From JAHEJA01 sp965656445 (GTDB lineage: Bacteria; Pseudomonadota; Alphaproteobacteria; Rhodobacterales; Rhodobacteraceae), in contig CBFHKO010000003.1 in NCBI GenBank assembly GCA_965656445.1, forward strand, positions 62,001 through 126,000: 64,000 bases of DNA, read 5' to 3'. The notes below the pieces were generated by a model. It saw nothing but the letters and a program-made list of their open reading frames with translations. It made no database searches and was not told the origin of the DNA. Every line of letters starts with the position of its first letter. Within the stretch, counting starts at the first letter, position 1. The position numbers and the translations under genes were made by a program. Below, piece after piece: positions 26,399 through 36,300 of this stretch.

Positions 26399-26854
26399 TC
26401 AGTCTTTCAACAATTCATCCAAGCGTTTTTGTTCCTCATCGCTTAGGCCATCCTGCGCTTGCACAGACTGACGAGATCGAGACCTGACATAAAACACCCC
26501 AAGCACCAAAGCCAAGAGCATCATCATCGGGCCTGACCACCACAGGATCGCATTCGCACCACCTGTCGTTGGATTGAGCAAGGCAAATTCACCGTAGCGT
26601 TCAACGATGAATGTTTTGACCTCTTCGTTGGTATCGCCCTGAACCAAGCGTTCCCGCACAATGAGACGTAAATCCTTGGCAAGGGAGGCGTTGCTTTCAT
26701 CAATATTCTCGCTCTTACAAACAAGGCACCGGATATCTTTGGAAATCTCGCGCGCCCGTTGTTCAAGAACTGGATCGTCTAGAATTTCGCTAGGTTCGAT
26801 ACCAAAAGCAAAAGTCGGAAGCAGTAAGGTTAGACAAAGGATGACATACTTCAT
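26399..26854 (-). CDS. ccmH: Cytochrome c-type biogenesis protein CcmH
   Basis: Thiol-disulfide component of the system I haem lyase, which keeps apocytochrome c cysteines reduced. The 151-residue protein has a signal or anchor peptide (about 1-18), the redox motif RCLVC (Cys43 and Cys46) followed by KSENIDESNA, and one C-terminal membrane helix (about 102-122). The start overlaps the ccmF stop by three bases. It is the short CcmH, so the TPR domain (CcmI) is encoded elsewhere. Confidence 0.95.
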   Translation of the reverse strand: MKYVILCLTLLLPTFAFGIEPSEILDDPVLEQRAREISKDIRCLVCKSENIDESNASLAKDLRLIVRERLVQGDTNEEVKTFIVERYGEFALLNPTTGGANAILWWSGPMMMLLALVLGVFYVRSRSRQSVQAQDGLSDEEQKRLDELLKD

Positions 26855-28818
26855 TCCGCAGGCTGCCCTGCAGGTGTTGCTTGTTTTTTGGCGCCTGCTG
26901 CGATTCTAAAGCGACGATCTGTGAGGCTCACAAATCCACCGAATGACATGATCATGCAGCCGAGCCAAATCCAATTCGCCAGCGGTTTGATATAGGTACG
27001 AACCGCCCATCCACCGTCATTTTGCGGATCACCGATAACGACGTAAACATCCCGCAAGAGGCTGTAATCAATCGCCGCTTCCGTCGTTGGCATTTGAGCC
27101 ACGGGATAAAAGCGTTTCTCAGGATAAATTGTCCCGATCGTTGTCCACGCTTCGTCAAAGGTCACTGTCGCCATAGTGCTAAGATAATTCGGCCCCTCAA
27201 CTTCGGACACATCATCAAGCGTAAAGTCAAATTTACCAACGCTCCAGCTTTCTCCGATTTGGACGGTGCGGATGTCTTCTTGTTCCCACGCCATAAGGCC
27301 CGCAATGGCAAACATGGTAATCCCAAGTCCAGAATGCGCTAGGAACTTGCCCCAATCCGCGCGAGGAAGGCGGAAGAGACGCATCACGTCGCGTGATTTC
27401 CCAAGACGGGTGAATATCTCAGTGATCGAGCCAAAGACCAACCAAGAGCCAAGGAAAAGCCCAATGGGACCTTGGAGGCTGTAGCCAGTCTGTATCGCCC
27501 AAATCAAACCAGCCAATGCCACAGACAACACAAACGCAGGAATGAGTTTGGTAAATGTCTGTCCCAGCTTGCCGCGCTTCCAAGGGAGCATCGCACCAAT
27601 AGGCAAAAAGGCCCCAAGCGCAATCATGAACGGCGTAAATGCGGCATTAAAGAACGGCGCCCCAACGCTAAGTTTGCGATCAAAGAACATTTCAGCAAAC
27701 AAAGGCCACATCGTCCCAACAAAGACCACAAGCGAAGAGACTGCCAAAAAGATGTTGTTCAACACCAACCCGCTTTCACGGCTCACAACAGAGAAGACGC
27801 CTTTTGCCTCAAGCTCAGAGGCCCGAAATGCAAACAACGTCAACGCGCCACCGACAAAGAATGCCATGATCATCAGGATAAAGACACCACGTTCAGGATC
27901 ATTGGCAAAGGCATGAACCGAGGTCAAAAGACCAGAACGGACGATAAATGTCCCCATCAACGAAAACCCAAAGGCCATAATCGCCAATAGGATTGTCCAA
28001 CTTTTCAAACTCTCGCGTTTTTCAACGACGATGGCAGAGTGCAACAGGGCAGCGGCAAAAAGCCATGGCATGAAGGAGGCGTTTTCAACAGGATCCCAGA
28101 ACCAGAAACCGCCCCAACCTAATTCGTAATAGGCCCACCAAGACCCCAATGCGATCCCAATGGTCAAAAAGACCCACGCCGCCAAGGTCCAAGGCCGCAC
28201 CCAACGTGCCCAAGCCGCATCAATGCGCCCTTCAATCAGGGCCGCCACGGCAAAGGAAAACGCCATGCTAAGGCCAACATAGCCGAGATATAGAAACGGC
28301 GGATGAAACGCCAAGCCAGGGTCTTGCAACAATGGATTGAGATCCTGCCCATCGAAGGGCGGAACTTGCAGACGCAAGAATGGGTTCGAGGTAAAGATAA
28401 TAAAGGCGAGGAAGGCAACGCCAATGGCGCCCTGCACCGCGATAACACGCGCCTTGAGCGACATCGGAAGATTATTGCCAAACCACGCAGCAGACGCGCC
28501 AAAGAGCGCGAGGATCAAAACCCAAAGCAACATGGACCCTTCATGGTTCCCCCAAACGCCTGAAATTTTGTAGATCATCGGCTTGAGGGAATGCGAGTTG
28601 AGCACAACCAATCTAAGCGAAAAATCGGATGTCACGAACGCATATGTCAGCGCAGCAAAAGCAATGCCGAGCAATATAAAATGAATGGTCGCTGTTGGCA
28701 GCGCCAAGGCCATCAAATTATATTTGTTCGTATGGGCCCCATAGAGTGGGATTACGGCCTGTAAACAAGCCACGAAGAAAGCCAACAAAAGGGCGAAGTG
28801 TCCGAGTTCTACTATCAT
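26851..28818 (-). CDS. ccmF: Haem lyase subunit CcmF
   Basis: Integral membrane core of the cytochrome c haem lyase; takes haem from CcmE and attaches it to apocytochromes. The 655-residue polytopic protein contains the tryptophan-rich WWD region WAYYELGWGGFWFWDPVEN and conserved histidines in the flanking loops. Length and hydropathy fit the family. It is followed by overlapping ccmH. Upstream, a terminator and then a holin gene separate it from ccmE, so it needs its own promoter in the short 28819-28856 gap or read-through. Confidence 0.96.
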   Translation of the reverse strand: MIVELGHFALLLAFFVACLQAVIPLYGAHTNKYNLMALALPTATIHFILLGIAFAALTYAFVTSDFSLRLVVLNSHSLKPMIYKISGVWGNHEGSMLLWVLILALFGASAAWFGNNLPMSLKARVIAVQGAIGVAFLAFIIFTSNPFLRLQVPPFDGQDLNPLLQDPGLAFHPPFLYLGYVGLSMAFSFAVAALIEGRIDAAWARWVRPWTLAAWVFLTIGIALGSWWAYYELGWGGFWFWDPVENASFMPWLFAAALLHSAIVVEKRESLKSWTILLAIMAFGFSLMGTFIVRSGLLTSVHAFANDPERGVFILMIMAFFVGGALTLFAFRASELEAKGVFSVVSRESGLVLNNIFLAVSSLVVFVGTMWPLFAEMFFDRKLSVGAPFFNAAFTPFMIALGAFLPIGAMLPWKRGKLGQTFTKLIPAFVLSVALAGLIWAIQTGYSLQGPIGLFLGSWLVFGSITEIFTRLGKSRDVMRLFRLPRADWGKFLAHSGLGITMFAIAGLMAWEQEDIRTVQIGESWSVGKFDFTLDDVSEVEGPNYLSTMATVTFDEAWTTIGTIYPEKRFYPVAQMPTTEAAIDYSLLRDVYVVIGDPQNDGGWAVRTYIKPLANWIWLGCMIMSFGGFVSLTDRRFRIAAGAKKQATPAGQPAE

Positions 28819-28856
28819 ACTGGCGAATATAGGCTGCGCATTCGCCTATGACCAGG

Positions 28857-28881
28857 AAAAAACGCGACTATTTTGTCGCGT
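28857..28881 (-). terminator. Rho-independent terminator after the holin gene
   Basis: On the minus strand a 6-7 bp stem (CGCGAC and GTCGCG) with a six-base loop is followed by T6. The stem overlaps the last codons of the holin gene. It separates the lysis cassette from ccmF downstream. Confidence 0.8.
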
Positions 28882-29416
28882 CTGGCGAATTCTTTTGAGC
28901 CCACTCCAGAAAGGCCGCATTTTCGTGATGTTTTGGCGGTTTTCGTGTGGTTTCAAACACTGGCTTGGCTTCAATTTTTTGTGAGTAGGACGCGATTTCT
29001 TGAGCCTCAGCCCTAAGACGTTTCACGTCCCCTTTTATCTGAGAGGATTTCACCTGATAGCGCGCGCCAAAATAGAAGGTGACAATCGCTCCGAGCAACC
29101 ACCACAGGGGATCTGGAACCAAGGCAATTTCTTGCATTCTAAGAGCAAACCACTGGGGATCTATCATCGCCGATACGAACAGCCCGATAACCCCAAGAGC
29201 CATGGTCGGACGCGGCAATCGATTTAAACCGTCAATGACTTGATCAAAGCGGCTGGACCTTGCCACTTGAAATTCGTGGGAAAACTGAGCCAAAGCCTGT
29301 TCTCTATGACGTTGGTCGCGTATGGCCCGCGCTTCGCTATTTTCGCGAAACACTTCTATCCCACGCGTCACGTGGCCCCCAGTTATCAACCCAGCCAACA
29401 TTTGCATCAATCCCAT
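28868..29416 (-). CDS. Holin family protein (3TM-type)
   Basis: A 182-residue protein whose middle has two hydrophobic helices (about 71-86, TMALGVIGLFVSAMI, and 102-118, PLWWLLGAIVTFYFGARY). It has an N-terminal amphipathic or hydrophobic stretch and a charged coiled C-terminus, the layout of the holin family found beside a muramidase in Rhodobacterales. Its role would be to open the inner membrane so the muramidase reaches the wall. In Rhodobacter capsulatus an endolysin/holin pair releases gene transfer agent particles; that this pair does so is inference. Its start overlaps the muramidase stop by 10 bases. A terminator follows. Confidence 0.82.
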   Translation of the reverse strand: MGLMQMLAGLITGGHVTRGIEVFRENSEARAIRDQRHREQALAQFSHEFQVARSSRFDQVIDGLNRLPRPTMALGVIGLFVSAMIDPQWFALRMQEIALVPDPLWWLLGAIVTFYFGARYQVKSSQIKGDVKRLRAEAQEIASYSQKIEAKPVFETTRKPPKHHENAAFLEWAQKNSPDATK

Positions 29417-30018
29417 GGAGCTGTCCTTTCTTCAAATTCCGCTTGTGACATATGAAATCGGCTGGTCAAGAAGGCTTCCGCGCGTTTGATCCACCCACCT
29501 TTGCCGCCAGATTTAGACCTTGCAAATTTTCGCAAACTGACCCGTTCATCCGCGAGACGAAAATAAAATTCCCGCCTTTCAATGCTATAAATGTCGCGCA
29601 TCGGATAGGCTTGGTCTGTGATCAACGCATTTACATGCGCATGGGTTTTCGGGCCATTTTGACCATCGACCGCTAGCACCTCACCCGCCAAATTTGCGCT
29701 ATGCTGGAGCAATTTGATAGCGCGCGATCCTGAATTCACCGACATATCAAAGACAACGTCATGAATCGACGCAGGCAAGAGGTGAATACGTGGTTTGTAA
29801 AAATAGTATTTACAGAAAATCTCAGCCGCATCGCTTTTCGTGAGCGACTTTAGATCACGCAGACCAATAGCCGCGCCAAATCGTCCCTGATGACCAATCT
29901 CTTTGAGTGTTTGCAGAGTGACGCCAAAGTTTGTCGGCCCCCCCGGATCATCAGGATCGTTTACGTACCCACCTTCTTTTGACACAATCTCAAGTGCCAT
30001 ATCCTTTACGTTTTGCAT
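29407..30018 (-). CDS. Holin-associated N-acetylmuramidase (glycoside hydrolase family 108)
   Basis: A 203-residue cell-wall lytic enzyme. The catalytic Glu15 is in EGGYVNDPDDPGGPTNFGVT near the N-terminus, the GH108 signature, and a C-terminal peptidoglycan-binding-type domain starts around residue 95. There is no signal peptide, so it depends on the holin for export. The ATG lies directly after the T-run of the ccmE-side terminator, and the best Shine-Dalgarno, AGGG at seven bases, is part of that terminator stem. The gene pair lies between ccmE and ccmF, away from any phage structural genes. Phage remnant or gene-transfer-agent lysis cassette are the options; I favour the second. Confidence 0.85.
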   Translation of the reverse strand: MQNVKDMALEIVSKEGGYVNDPDDPGGPTNFGVTLQTLKEIGHQGRFGAAIGLRDLKSLTKSDAAEIFCKYYFYKPRIHLLPASIHDVVFDMSVNSGSRAIKLLQHSANLAGEVLAVDGQNGPKTHAHVNALITDQAYPMRDIYSIERREFYFRLADERVSLRKFARSKSGGKGGWIKRAEAFLTSRFHMSQAEFEERTAPWD

Positions 30019-30050
30019 AAAAAAACCCTCTGATTTCGCATCAAAGGGTT
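30019..30050 (-). terminator. Terminator hairpin abutting and masking the muramidase start
   Basis: On the minus strand an 11-bp stem with one mismatch (30040-30050 with 30024-30034, five-base loop) ends in T7 just before the muramidase ATG. The 3' arm contains AGGG, positioned as the ribosome site for that ATG. It would end ccmE transcripts and block translation from any read-through. Confidence 0.75.
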
Positions 30051-30051
30051 C

Positions 30052-30067
30052 TCTTAATTCGTTAAGA
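30052..30067. promoter_or_regulatory. Inverted repeat, possible operator of the lysis cassette
   Basis: TCTTAA and TTAAGA are separated by four bases, between the ccmE stop and the terminator hairpin. This is the only free space for a regulatory site before the lysis cassette. It contains two TTAA cores, but at 4-base spacing, not the 7-base spacing of full CtrA sites. Confidence 0.35.
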
Positions 30068-30090
30068 ATGCTTTAGACGAGCGGACTGTC

Positions 30091-30534
30091 TTAACCGTCT
30101 GGGGCTTGATAGACACCCTGCTCTTTGAGCGCATCAGTGACTTCTTTCGGCATATAGGTTTCGTCATGTTTTGCCAATATTTCAGTCGCTTGGAAGGTTC
30201 CGTTAATGTAGCTTCCCGTGCCAACCATTCCCTGATTTTCGCTAAACAAATCAGGCAACACGCCCGTATATGTGACAGGAACCGTTGCGCCACCGTCTGT
30301 GACGTTAAAGGTAATGGTTTCACCTTCACCGCGCACAAGGGATCCATCCTCGACAAGCCCCCCAATGCGGAACACCTCATTCGGGGAAGGAGTATCCGCG
30401 ATGACTTCGCTCGGTGATTTAAAGAAGTTAATACCATCACGCATCGCATAACCAATAAGGGCTGTGGACACAGCCAAAGCAACAAAGGCTAGAACGATTA
30501 TCTGAATTCGGCGGCGTTTCTTAAGGCTTTTCAT
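30091..30534 (-). CDS. ccmE: Cytochrome c maturation haem chaperone CcmE
   Basis: Periplasmic membrane-anchored protein that carries haem covalently to CcmF. The 147-residue protein has an anchor helix (about 10-30) followed by the OB-fold domain. His123 is the haem-attaching residue and Tyr127 its partner in KHDETY. GAGGAG lies about four bases before the ATG. It follows argC by 15 bases on the same strand, so argC-ccmE are probably one transcript, ended by the terminator at 30019-30050. Confidence 0.96.
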   Translation of the reverse strand: MKSLKKRRRIQIIVLAFVALAVSTALIGYAMRDGINFFKSPSEVIADTPSPNEVFRIGGLVEDGSLVRGEGETITFNVTDGGATVPVTYTGVLPDLFSENQGMVGTGSYINGTFQATEILAKHDETYMPKEVTDALKEQGVYQAPDG

Positions 30535-30549
30535 GACACTCCTCAGCGA

Positions 30550-31578
30550 TTACGGAAAACAAGGAACGACCAGAAGCCCTTCCGTTTCTTTTTCACTTAA
30601 CATCAAATTCGCATTTTGCAATGCTTGACCGCTGCTACCCTTTGTCAAGTTATCCAAAGCGGCCACAACAATGGTGCGTCCCTCGATGCGATCACCGACA
30701 ACTCCGATATGACAGAAATTTGAGCCACGCACATGATGCGTGCTCGGCGTTTCCCCAAAGGGGAGCATTTCGATAAATGTCTCATCCTTGTAAGCCGTGC
30801 AGAGCGTGTCATAGATGACGTCTGCGTTTCCTTTGACGTAACTTGTCGCCAGAATACCGCGATTGGCTGGGATCAAATGCGGCGTAAATTGAACACGCAC
30901 CTCTTCGCCCGCAAGCTCTGAAAATTCTTGATCAAACTCACCAAGGTGGCGATGCGTGCCGCCAACGGCATAGGCATTATACCCTTCGGACAATTCTGCA
31001 TGCAGCAAGTTTTCTTTCAAGCTGCGACCCGCACCCGACACCGCGCATTTCAAATCCAAAATGATATCGGACAAATCGATGACCTTGGACGATATCAAGG
31101 GACGCAAGATATATTGCCCCGTCGCCGCATTACATCCCGTTCCCGCAACCAAAGTCGCGTGACGGATGTCCTCACGATAGAATTCCGTCAACCCATAGAC
31201 GGCCTCGCTTTGACGTTCCAAGGCCGCGTGCGGATTGCCGTACCATTTTTCATAGGCCACAGGATCACGCAGACGGAAATCCGCGCTTAGGTCAACGACC
31301 TTGAGGGATGGTGGCAAATCACGAATGACCTCTTGCGAGGTTTTATGCGGCAGCGCGCAAAAACACAGATCAATCTTAGAAAAATCAACTTTGTCCAAAG
31401 TGATCAAATCAGGCAAATCCAAATGGCGCAGATGTGGAAAAACACGAGCCATAGATTGACCCGCTTTGGAATTGGCAACCAAAGCCGCGAGCTCCATATT
31501 CGGGTGCAAAGCGATCAAGCGGATAAGCTCTGCGCCAGTGTAACCGGACGCACCGATAATTGCGATTTGGTGAGGCAT
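30550..31578 (-). CDS. argC: N-acetyl-gamma-glutamyl-phosphate reductase
   Basis: NADPH-dependent third step of arginine synthesis. The 342-residue protein begins MPHQIAIIGASGYTGAELIR (nucleotide binding), has the active-site Cys149 in AGTGCNAATGQ, and the later GGTHRH and NAD(P) segments. The reading frame is open for 32 codons upstream, but AGGAGG lies six bases before the ATG at 31578, which fits the family start. Its upstream neighbour murI is on the same strand with about 25 bases between, and ccmE follows. Confidence 0.96.
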   Translation of the reverse strand: MPHQIAIIGASGYTGAELIRLIALHPNMELAALVANSKAGQSMARVFPHLRHLDLPDLITLDKVDFSKIDLCFCALPHKTSQEVIRDLPPSLKVVDLSADFRLRDPVAYEKWYGNPHAALERQSEAVYGLTEFYREDIRHATLVAGTGCNAATGQYILRPLISSKVIDLSDIILDLKCAVSGAGRSLKENLLHAELSEGYNAYAVGGTHRHLGEFDQEFSELAGEEVRVQFTPHLIPANRGILATSYVKGNADVIYDTLCTAYKDETFIEMLPFGETPSTHHVRGSNFCHIGVVGDRIEGRTIVVAALDNLTKGSSGQALQNANLMLSEKETEGLLVVPCFP

Positions 31579-31603
31579 CTTGCCCTCCTGATGGTCTGAG
31601 ATC

Positions 31604-32416
31604 TTAGGCGGATTCGAACTGGATGTCTTGTCGCAAGAACTGAGTTGCGCGCGACGACACTTTTTTCGGATCACCTGTTGTCAAGAATTTCGCCTCTGTC
31701 CCCGATCCGCGCATATTTGGATGACGATTGAGGTAATCTTCTAAGCTTGCGGCGACCAAGTTGGCTTGGGAAAAAACGCGGACTTTTTCGCCCAAAGCAT
31801 CCTGAAAAATATCTTGCATGAGCGGGTAATGCGTACACCCCAAAATCGCCGCCTCTGGTGTTGGCATTTTACGTTTCAGAGCGTCCACATGGCTGCGCAC
31901 CAAAGCTTCGGCCAAAATCATGTCACCATCTTCAATCGCATCAACGATGCCACCACAGCTTTGGGCTTCGACATCGACACCAACGGCGCGAAAGGCCAAT
32001 TCGCGCTGAAAGGCACGGCTTGACACAGTGGCAGGCGTTGCAAAGAGCGCAACATGTTTTACCGCGACTTCCCGCGGGGGTGAATTGTCCCCCCATTGCC
32101 GCTCTGTCAGCGCTTCAATAAGGGGAACAAACACACCAAGCACACGTTTGTCCGATGGCAACCAGCTCTCTTGCATTCGTCTGAGCGCCGCAGCAGAGGC
32201 TGTGTTACAGGCCAATATAACCAGATCACAGCCCTCTTCCCAGAGACGCTCCACAGCTTTGGTCGTTAGCTCATACACATCATCCGCATCGCGCACCCCA
32301 TAAGGGGCATGCGCGCTATCGCCTAGGTAAACAAGAGGTTGATCAGGAATTTGCTTGGCAACAGCATTCCAAACGGTCAAGCCGCCCAATCCAGAATCAA
32401 AAATGCCAACGGCCAT
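31604..32416 (-). CDS. murI: Glutamate racemase
   Basis: Makes D-glutamate for peptidoglycan. The 270-residue protein has the two catalytic cysteines in the expected places: Cys70 (LACNTAS) and Cys194 (LGCTHYP), with the substrate motif IFDSGLGGLTV at the N-terminus. Same strand as the acyltransferase upstream and argC downstream with short gaps, suggesting a run of co-transcribed housekeeping genes. Confidence 0.96.
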   Translation of the reverse strand: MAVGIFDSGLGGLTVWNAVAKQIPDQPLVYLGDSAHAPYGVRDADDVYELTTKAVERLWEEGCDLVILACNTASAAALRRMQESWLPSDKRVLGVFVPLIEALTERQWGDNSPPREVAVKHVALFATPATVSSRAFQRELAFRAVGVDVEAQSCGGIVDAIEDGDMILAEALVRSHVDALKRKMPTPEAAILGCTHYPLMQDIFQDALGEKVRVFSQANLVAASLEDYLNRHPNMRGSGTEAKFLTTGDPKKVSSRATQFLRQDIQFESA

Positions 32417-32433
32417 AGCAAAGACGCCTTTTC

Positions 32434-33312
32434 CTAAGACTTATACAAATTCTCAAACTCAAACCCATAGTCATAGGACTCAAGCGGTGTTGTCGATAGC
32501 TCATAGGTGGAGCGGCGCAAAAAGTCCATCAAACCTGTCGCATCCTTTGCCCGTTTATCAATTTCTTCACGCGGAATAGGTTTTCCGATTGAGACTTGCA
32601 CAGGACGATCAACGCATTTTTTGAATTCTTTGATCAACAGCCCCATCCGCAGCGTGTAATGTAAATGTGAGGCGAGCTGGAACAACCGGCTTGTGTGACC
32701 TTCGAAATAGATTGGAACGACAGTGGCATTTGATTTTGCAATCATCCGCGCTGTGAAATTGCGCCAGCCTGGGTCCATCGGACGTGAAAACGGCGTGGCC
32801 GATGTGGAGACTGTCCCCCCCGGAAAGACACCAATCGCCCCGCCTGCATTCAAGTAGTCCAAGGCCACTTTACGTGTTTGCAGGTTCAATTTGACGGCTT
32901 CTTTATCCTCATCAAACGAGATCGGCAAAATAATCCGATTTAAATCTTCGGCTTTGCGGAAAATTTTATGGGCAAGTATTCTGAAATCACCCCGAGTTGT
33001 TGACAAGATATGGCCCAACATAAGGCCGTCCAAAATCCCATAAGGATGATTTGCAATTAGGATAACGGGACCCTCTTTGGGGATATTGGCCAAGTCACCG
33101 CGCACCACATCCAAGCTAAGCCCATAGCGTTGCACCATGACGTTCCAGAAATCTTCGCCCTGAGCCACCTCATGTTCATACCCCTTGGCACGACGAATAA
33201 GGCGTAAGCGTCCCGTGGTATTTTCCAATAGTTTTATGACAGCCTTTCCGCCTTTGGTGCGTGCGGAATGGGCATAGCTGATATCGCGAGCGATTTCTCT
33301 TTGACTGGTCAT
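32434..33312 (-). CDS. Lysophospholipid acyltransferase family protein
   Basis: A 292-residue PlsC-like acyltransferase. The catalytic box is NHPYGILD, with five rather than the usual four residues between His and Asp, the form seen in OlsA/hemolysin-like members. FPGGTVSTS and VPIYFEGHTSRLFQL are the later acyl-acceptor and phosphate-binding motifs. Candidates for its product are lysophosphatidate acylation or ornithine-lipid synthesis (OlsA-like); olsB is not in the window, so the choice is open. It is cytoplasmic or bound to the inner face of the membrane. Confidence 0.82.
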   Translation of the reverse strand: MTSQREIARDISYAHSARTKGGKAVIKLLENTTGRLRLIRRAKGYEHEVAQGEDFWNVMVQRYGLSLDVVRGDLANIPKEGPVILIANHPYGILDGLMLGHILSTTRGDFRILAHKIFRKAEDLNRIILPISFDEDKEAVKLNLQTRKVALDYLNAGGAIGVFPGGTVSTSATPFSRPMDPGWRNFTARMIAKSNATVVPIYFEGHTSRLFQLASHLHYTLRMGLLIKEFKKCVDRPVQVSIGKPIPREEIDKRAKDATGLMDFLRRSTYELSTTPLESYDYGFEFENLYKS

Positions 33313-33378
33313 AGCGGCCTCGTTTTAATTGCAGGCTATTTACTCTATCGAAAAGCGAATAGCCAGTACATTTACGTG

Positions 33379-36300
33379 CTATTCAGCAGCTGTTTTGCTC
33401 GAGCTGTTCCCCTTTTGGATGGCGCTTAGCAATGCGGCACGACGAACCTCTGCTGCTTGAGCATTTGCCAATTTGACAGGCCCAAACCCTCTAATATCGA
33501 GTGGAAGCCGAGCCAGAGAAACTATCGCATCTTTGGAGTCAGTATTCAACCGTGGGAGCACGGCCTCCAAGTCTTGTTCATATTGTTGAATGAGCGCGCG
33601 TTCCATTTTCCGCTCTGACGTATACCCAAATGGGTCGAAGACGGTGCCCCGCAGAGCTTTGAATTTAGCGAGAATCCCAAAGGCCTTGAGCATCCATGCC
33701 CCAAATTCACGTTTCAAGGGGCGTCCATCTGGACCCGTTTTTGACATCAAAGGCGGAGCAAGGTGTAGTTTGATATCTGAGATATTATCAAAGGCGTCTT
33801 TGGCTTTGGTCATAGTGTCCAAATGCAAGCGGGCCACTTCGTATTCGTCTTTGTAGCTCAGGAGCTTATGATATCCTTCAGCCACAGCCGCTTTCACATC
33901 AGGATCAGCGATTTTATCGACCATGGCTTTGTATTTTTGAGCCAAGCTGTCGTTTTGATAGAGGCGCAGATGATCCATACGCTCTGCAATCCTATCCTCG
34001 ATGCGCTTGGGCAATGACACGACATCAGATGTGATCATTGATGCGGCTTGATCAGGGTGCAAAATCGCCCAACGCCCGAAATCAAACGCCTTTTTGTTGC
34101 GCTCTACCGCCGCACCATTGAGCTCAATTGACCTTAATATAGCCTCATAACTCAATGGAATCATGCCGTTTTGCCAAGATGCCCCAAAGACCATCATATT
34201 TGAGAAAATTGAATCCCCCAACAAGACACGCGCCAATTCAGAGGCATCAAACAAGGCTGCGTCCTCTTTGAGCCGTGCCTCAAGTGAGAGCGATAATTCC
34301 TGGGAGGGGAGCTTGAAATTTGCATCGCGCGTGAAATCACCGGTTACGATCTCATGACTATTCACAACGGCTTTGGTCCGGCCGCGTGTCGTCAAGCCAA
34401 GAGTTTTGGCCCCCGCCGAGACAACCAAATCCCCGCCAATTAATGCATCACATTCCCCAGTGGCGACGCGGATTGCGCTGATATCTTCGGGTCGATTGGC
34501 GAGACGACAATGGATCATGACGGCGCCGCCTTTTTGCGCCAGCCCCGCCATTTCCATCATGCCAGCCCCTTTGCCATCAATATGCGCCGCTTGAGCCAAG
34601 AGCGCACCAATGGTCACAACCCCTGTTCCGCCGATCCCAGTGACGACGACATTAAAGGTGCCCTTGATTGCAGGTAACTCGGGTGTCGGCAAATCAGGAA
34701 GTTCAAAATCAACGGTCGCGGCTTTTTTGACTTTGGCTCCTTTGAGCGTGACAAACGAGGGACAGAACCCTTTGAGACAGCTGAAATCTTTGTTGCAAGC
34801 TGATTGATCCACAGCACGTTTGCGGCCAAATTCTGTTTCAACAGGTGTAAGGGCCACACAGTTGGATTGCACGCCACAATCGCCGCAACCTTCGCAGATG
34901 TCTGTATTAATGAAAATCCGTTGATCTGGATCAGGGAACGTTCCCCGCTTGCGACGACGCCGTTTTTCCGCCGCGCAGGTTTGCACATATAAGAGGGCTG
35001 AGACGCCTTTGACCTGTGCCAAGCGATCTTGGACGCTTAGAATATCATCGCGCCCGTTCTTGGTGATATCCTTTGGGAATTGATCAAACTCAATCGCCTC
35101 TTTGTCATCATAGACCAAAGCGACATCAGAGATGCCCATCGCCAGCAATTCACGCGCAATTTGCGGTGCACTTAGGCCACCATCATGTCCTTGGCCACCA
35201 GTCATAGCGACCGCATCGTTAAAGAGGATTTTATAGGTGATATTTGTGCCCGCTGCGACAGCCGCGCGAATGGCCTGAATGCCTGAGTGGTTATAAGTTC
35301 CGTCGCCGATGTTTTGGAACACATGCTCCGTTTTGGAAAACGGCGCTTCGCCCATCCAATTGGCACCCTCGCCGCCCATATGCGTAAATCCAAGGGTAGA
35401 CCGATCCATCCACTGCACCATAAAATGACAGCCGATCCCCGCATAGGCACGGCTCCCCTCGGGGACTTTGGTCGAACTATTATGCGGACAGCCTGCACAG
35501 AAATAGGGAATGCGTGCGGCAACATCCGTGGCATTATCTGCACGGCGCGCATTATCCACTGAGGCAAGCCCACCAAGAAGCGCATCCGATTGACAGCCCT
35601 CTTCAACCAGAATTTTACCCAAATGTTCGGCGATCATAACAGGATCAAGTGCGCCTTCGTCAGGGAACAAAACAACACCGTCAGATCCCTTTTGCGCGCC
35701 ATAAATGCGCCGACCTTGGCGATTGTCGAAAATTGCGTCCTTTGCCTGACCTTCGATCAGCTTGCGCTTTTCCTCGACGATCACAATCAAATCCAGACCT
35801 TCGGCCCATTCGACAAAGCTTTGACGATCCAGCGGCCATGTTTGAGCCACCTTGTAGGTCGTGATCCCCAGCCTCTCCGCCTCAGCCTCATCGATGTTTA
35901 ACAAAGACAACGCATGCACCAAATCGAGCCAATTTTTACCCGCCGCAACAAATCCAATTTTAGCGCCCGCTTTGCCCCAAACGCGTTTATCAATGCGATT
36001 GGCGCGTGCGAAAGCTTCGGCAGCGGATTTTTTGTAGCGCACCAAGCGCGCTTCTTGGTCTGTTGGCGTATCCACAAGGCGAATGTTCAATCCGCCCTCT
36101 GGCATCGGAAAATCGGGGGTCTTGAATGACATCCGATGCGGATCCCCATCCACAACTGAGGTCACCTCAATCGTGTCTTTCATGACCTTTAATCCAGCCC
36201 AAAGCCCACTAAAGCGGGACAGGGCAAAGCCATAATGCCCGAAGTCCAAAATCTCTTGGACACCTGCAGGGCTCAGAACGGGCATTGAGGCATCTACCAT

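Noticed and set aside
27472..27990. Long antisense ORF (172 codons) in ccmF
   Set aside because: It is fully opposite to a well-conserved gene and its product is low-complexity, rich in Arg, His and Lys, as shadows of hydrophobic genes are.
30052..30067. CtrA binding site
   Set aside because: The two TTAA cores are four bases apart; the CtrA consensus needs seven.
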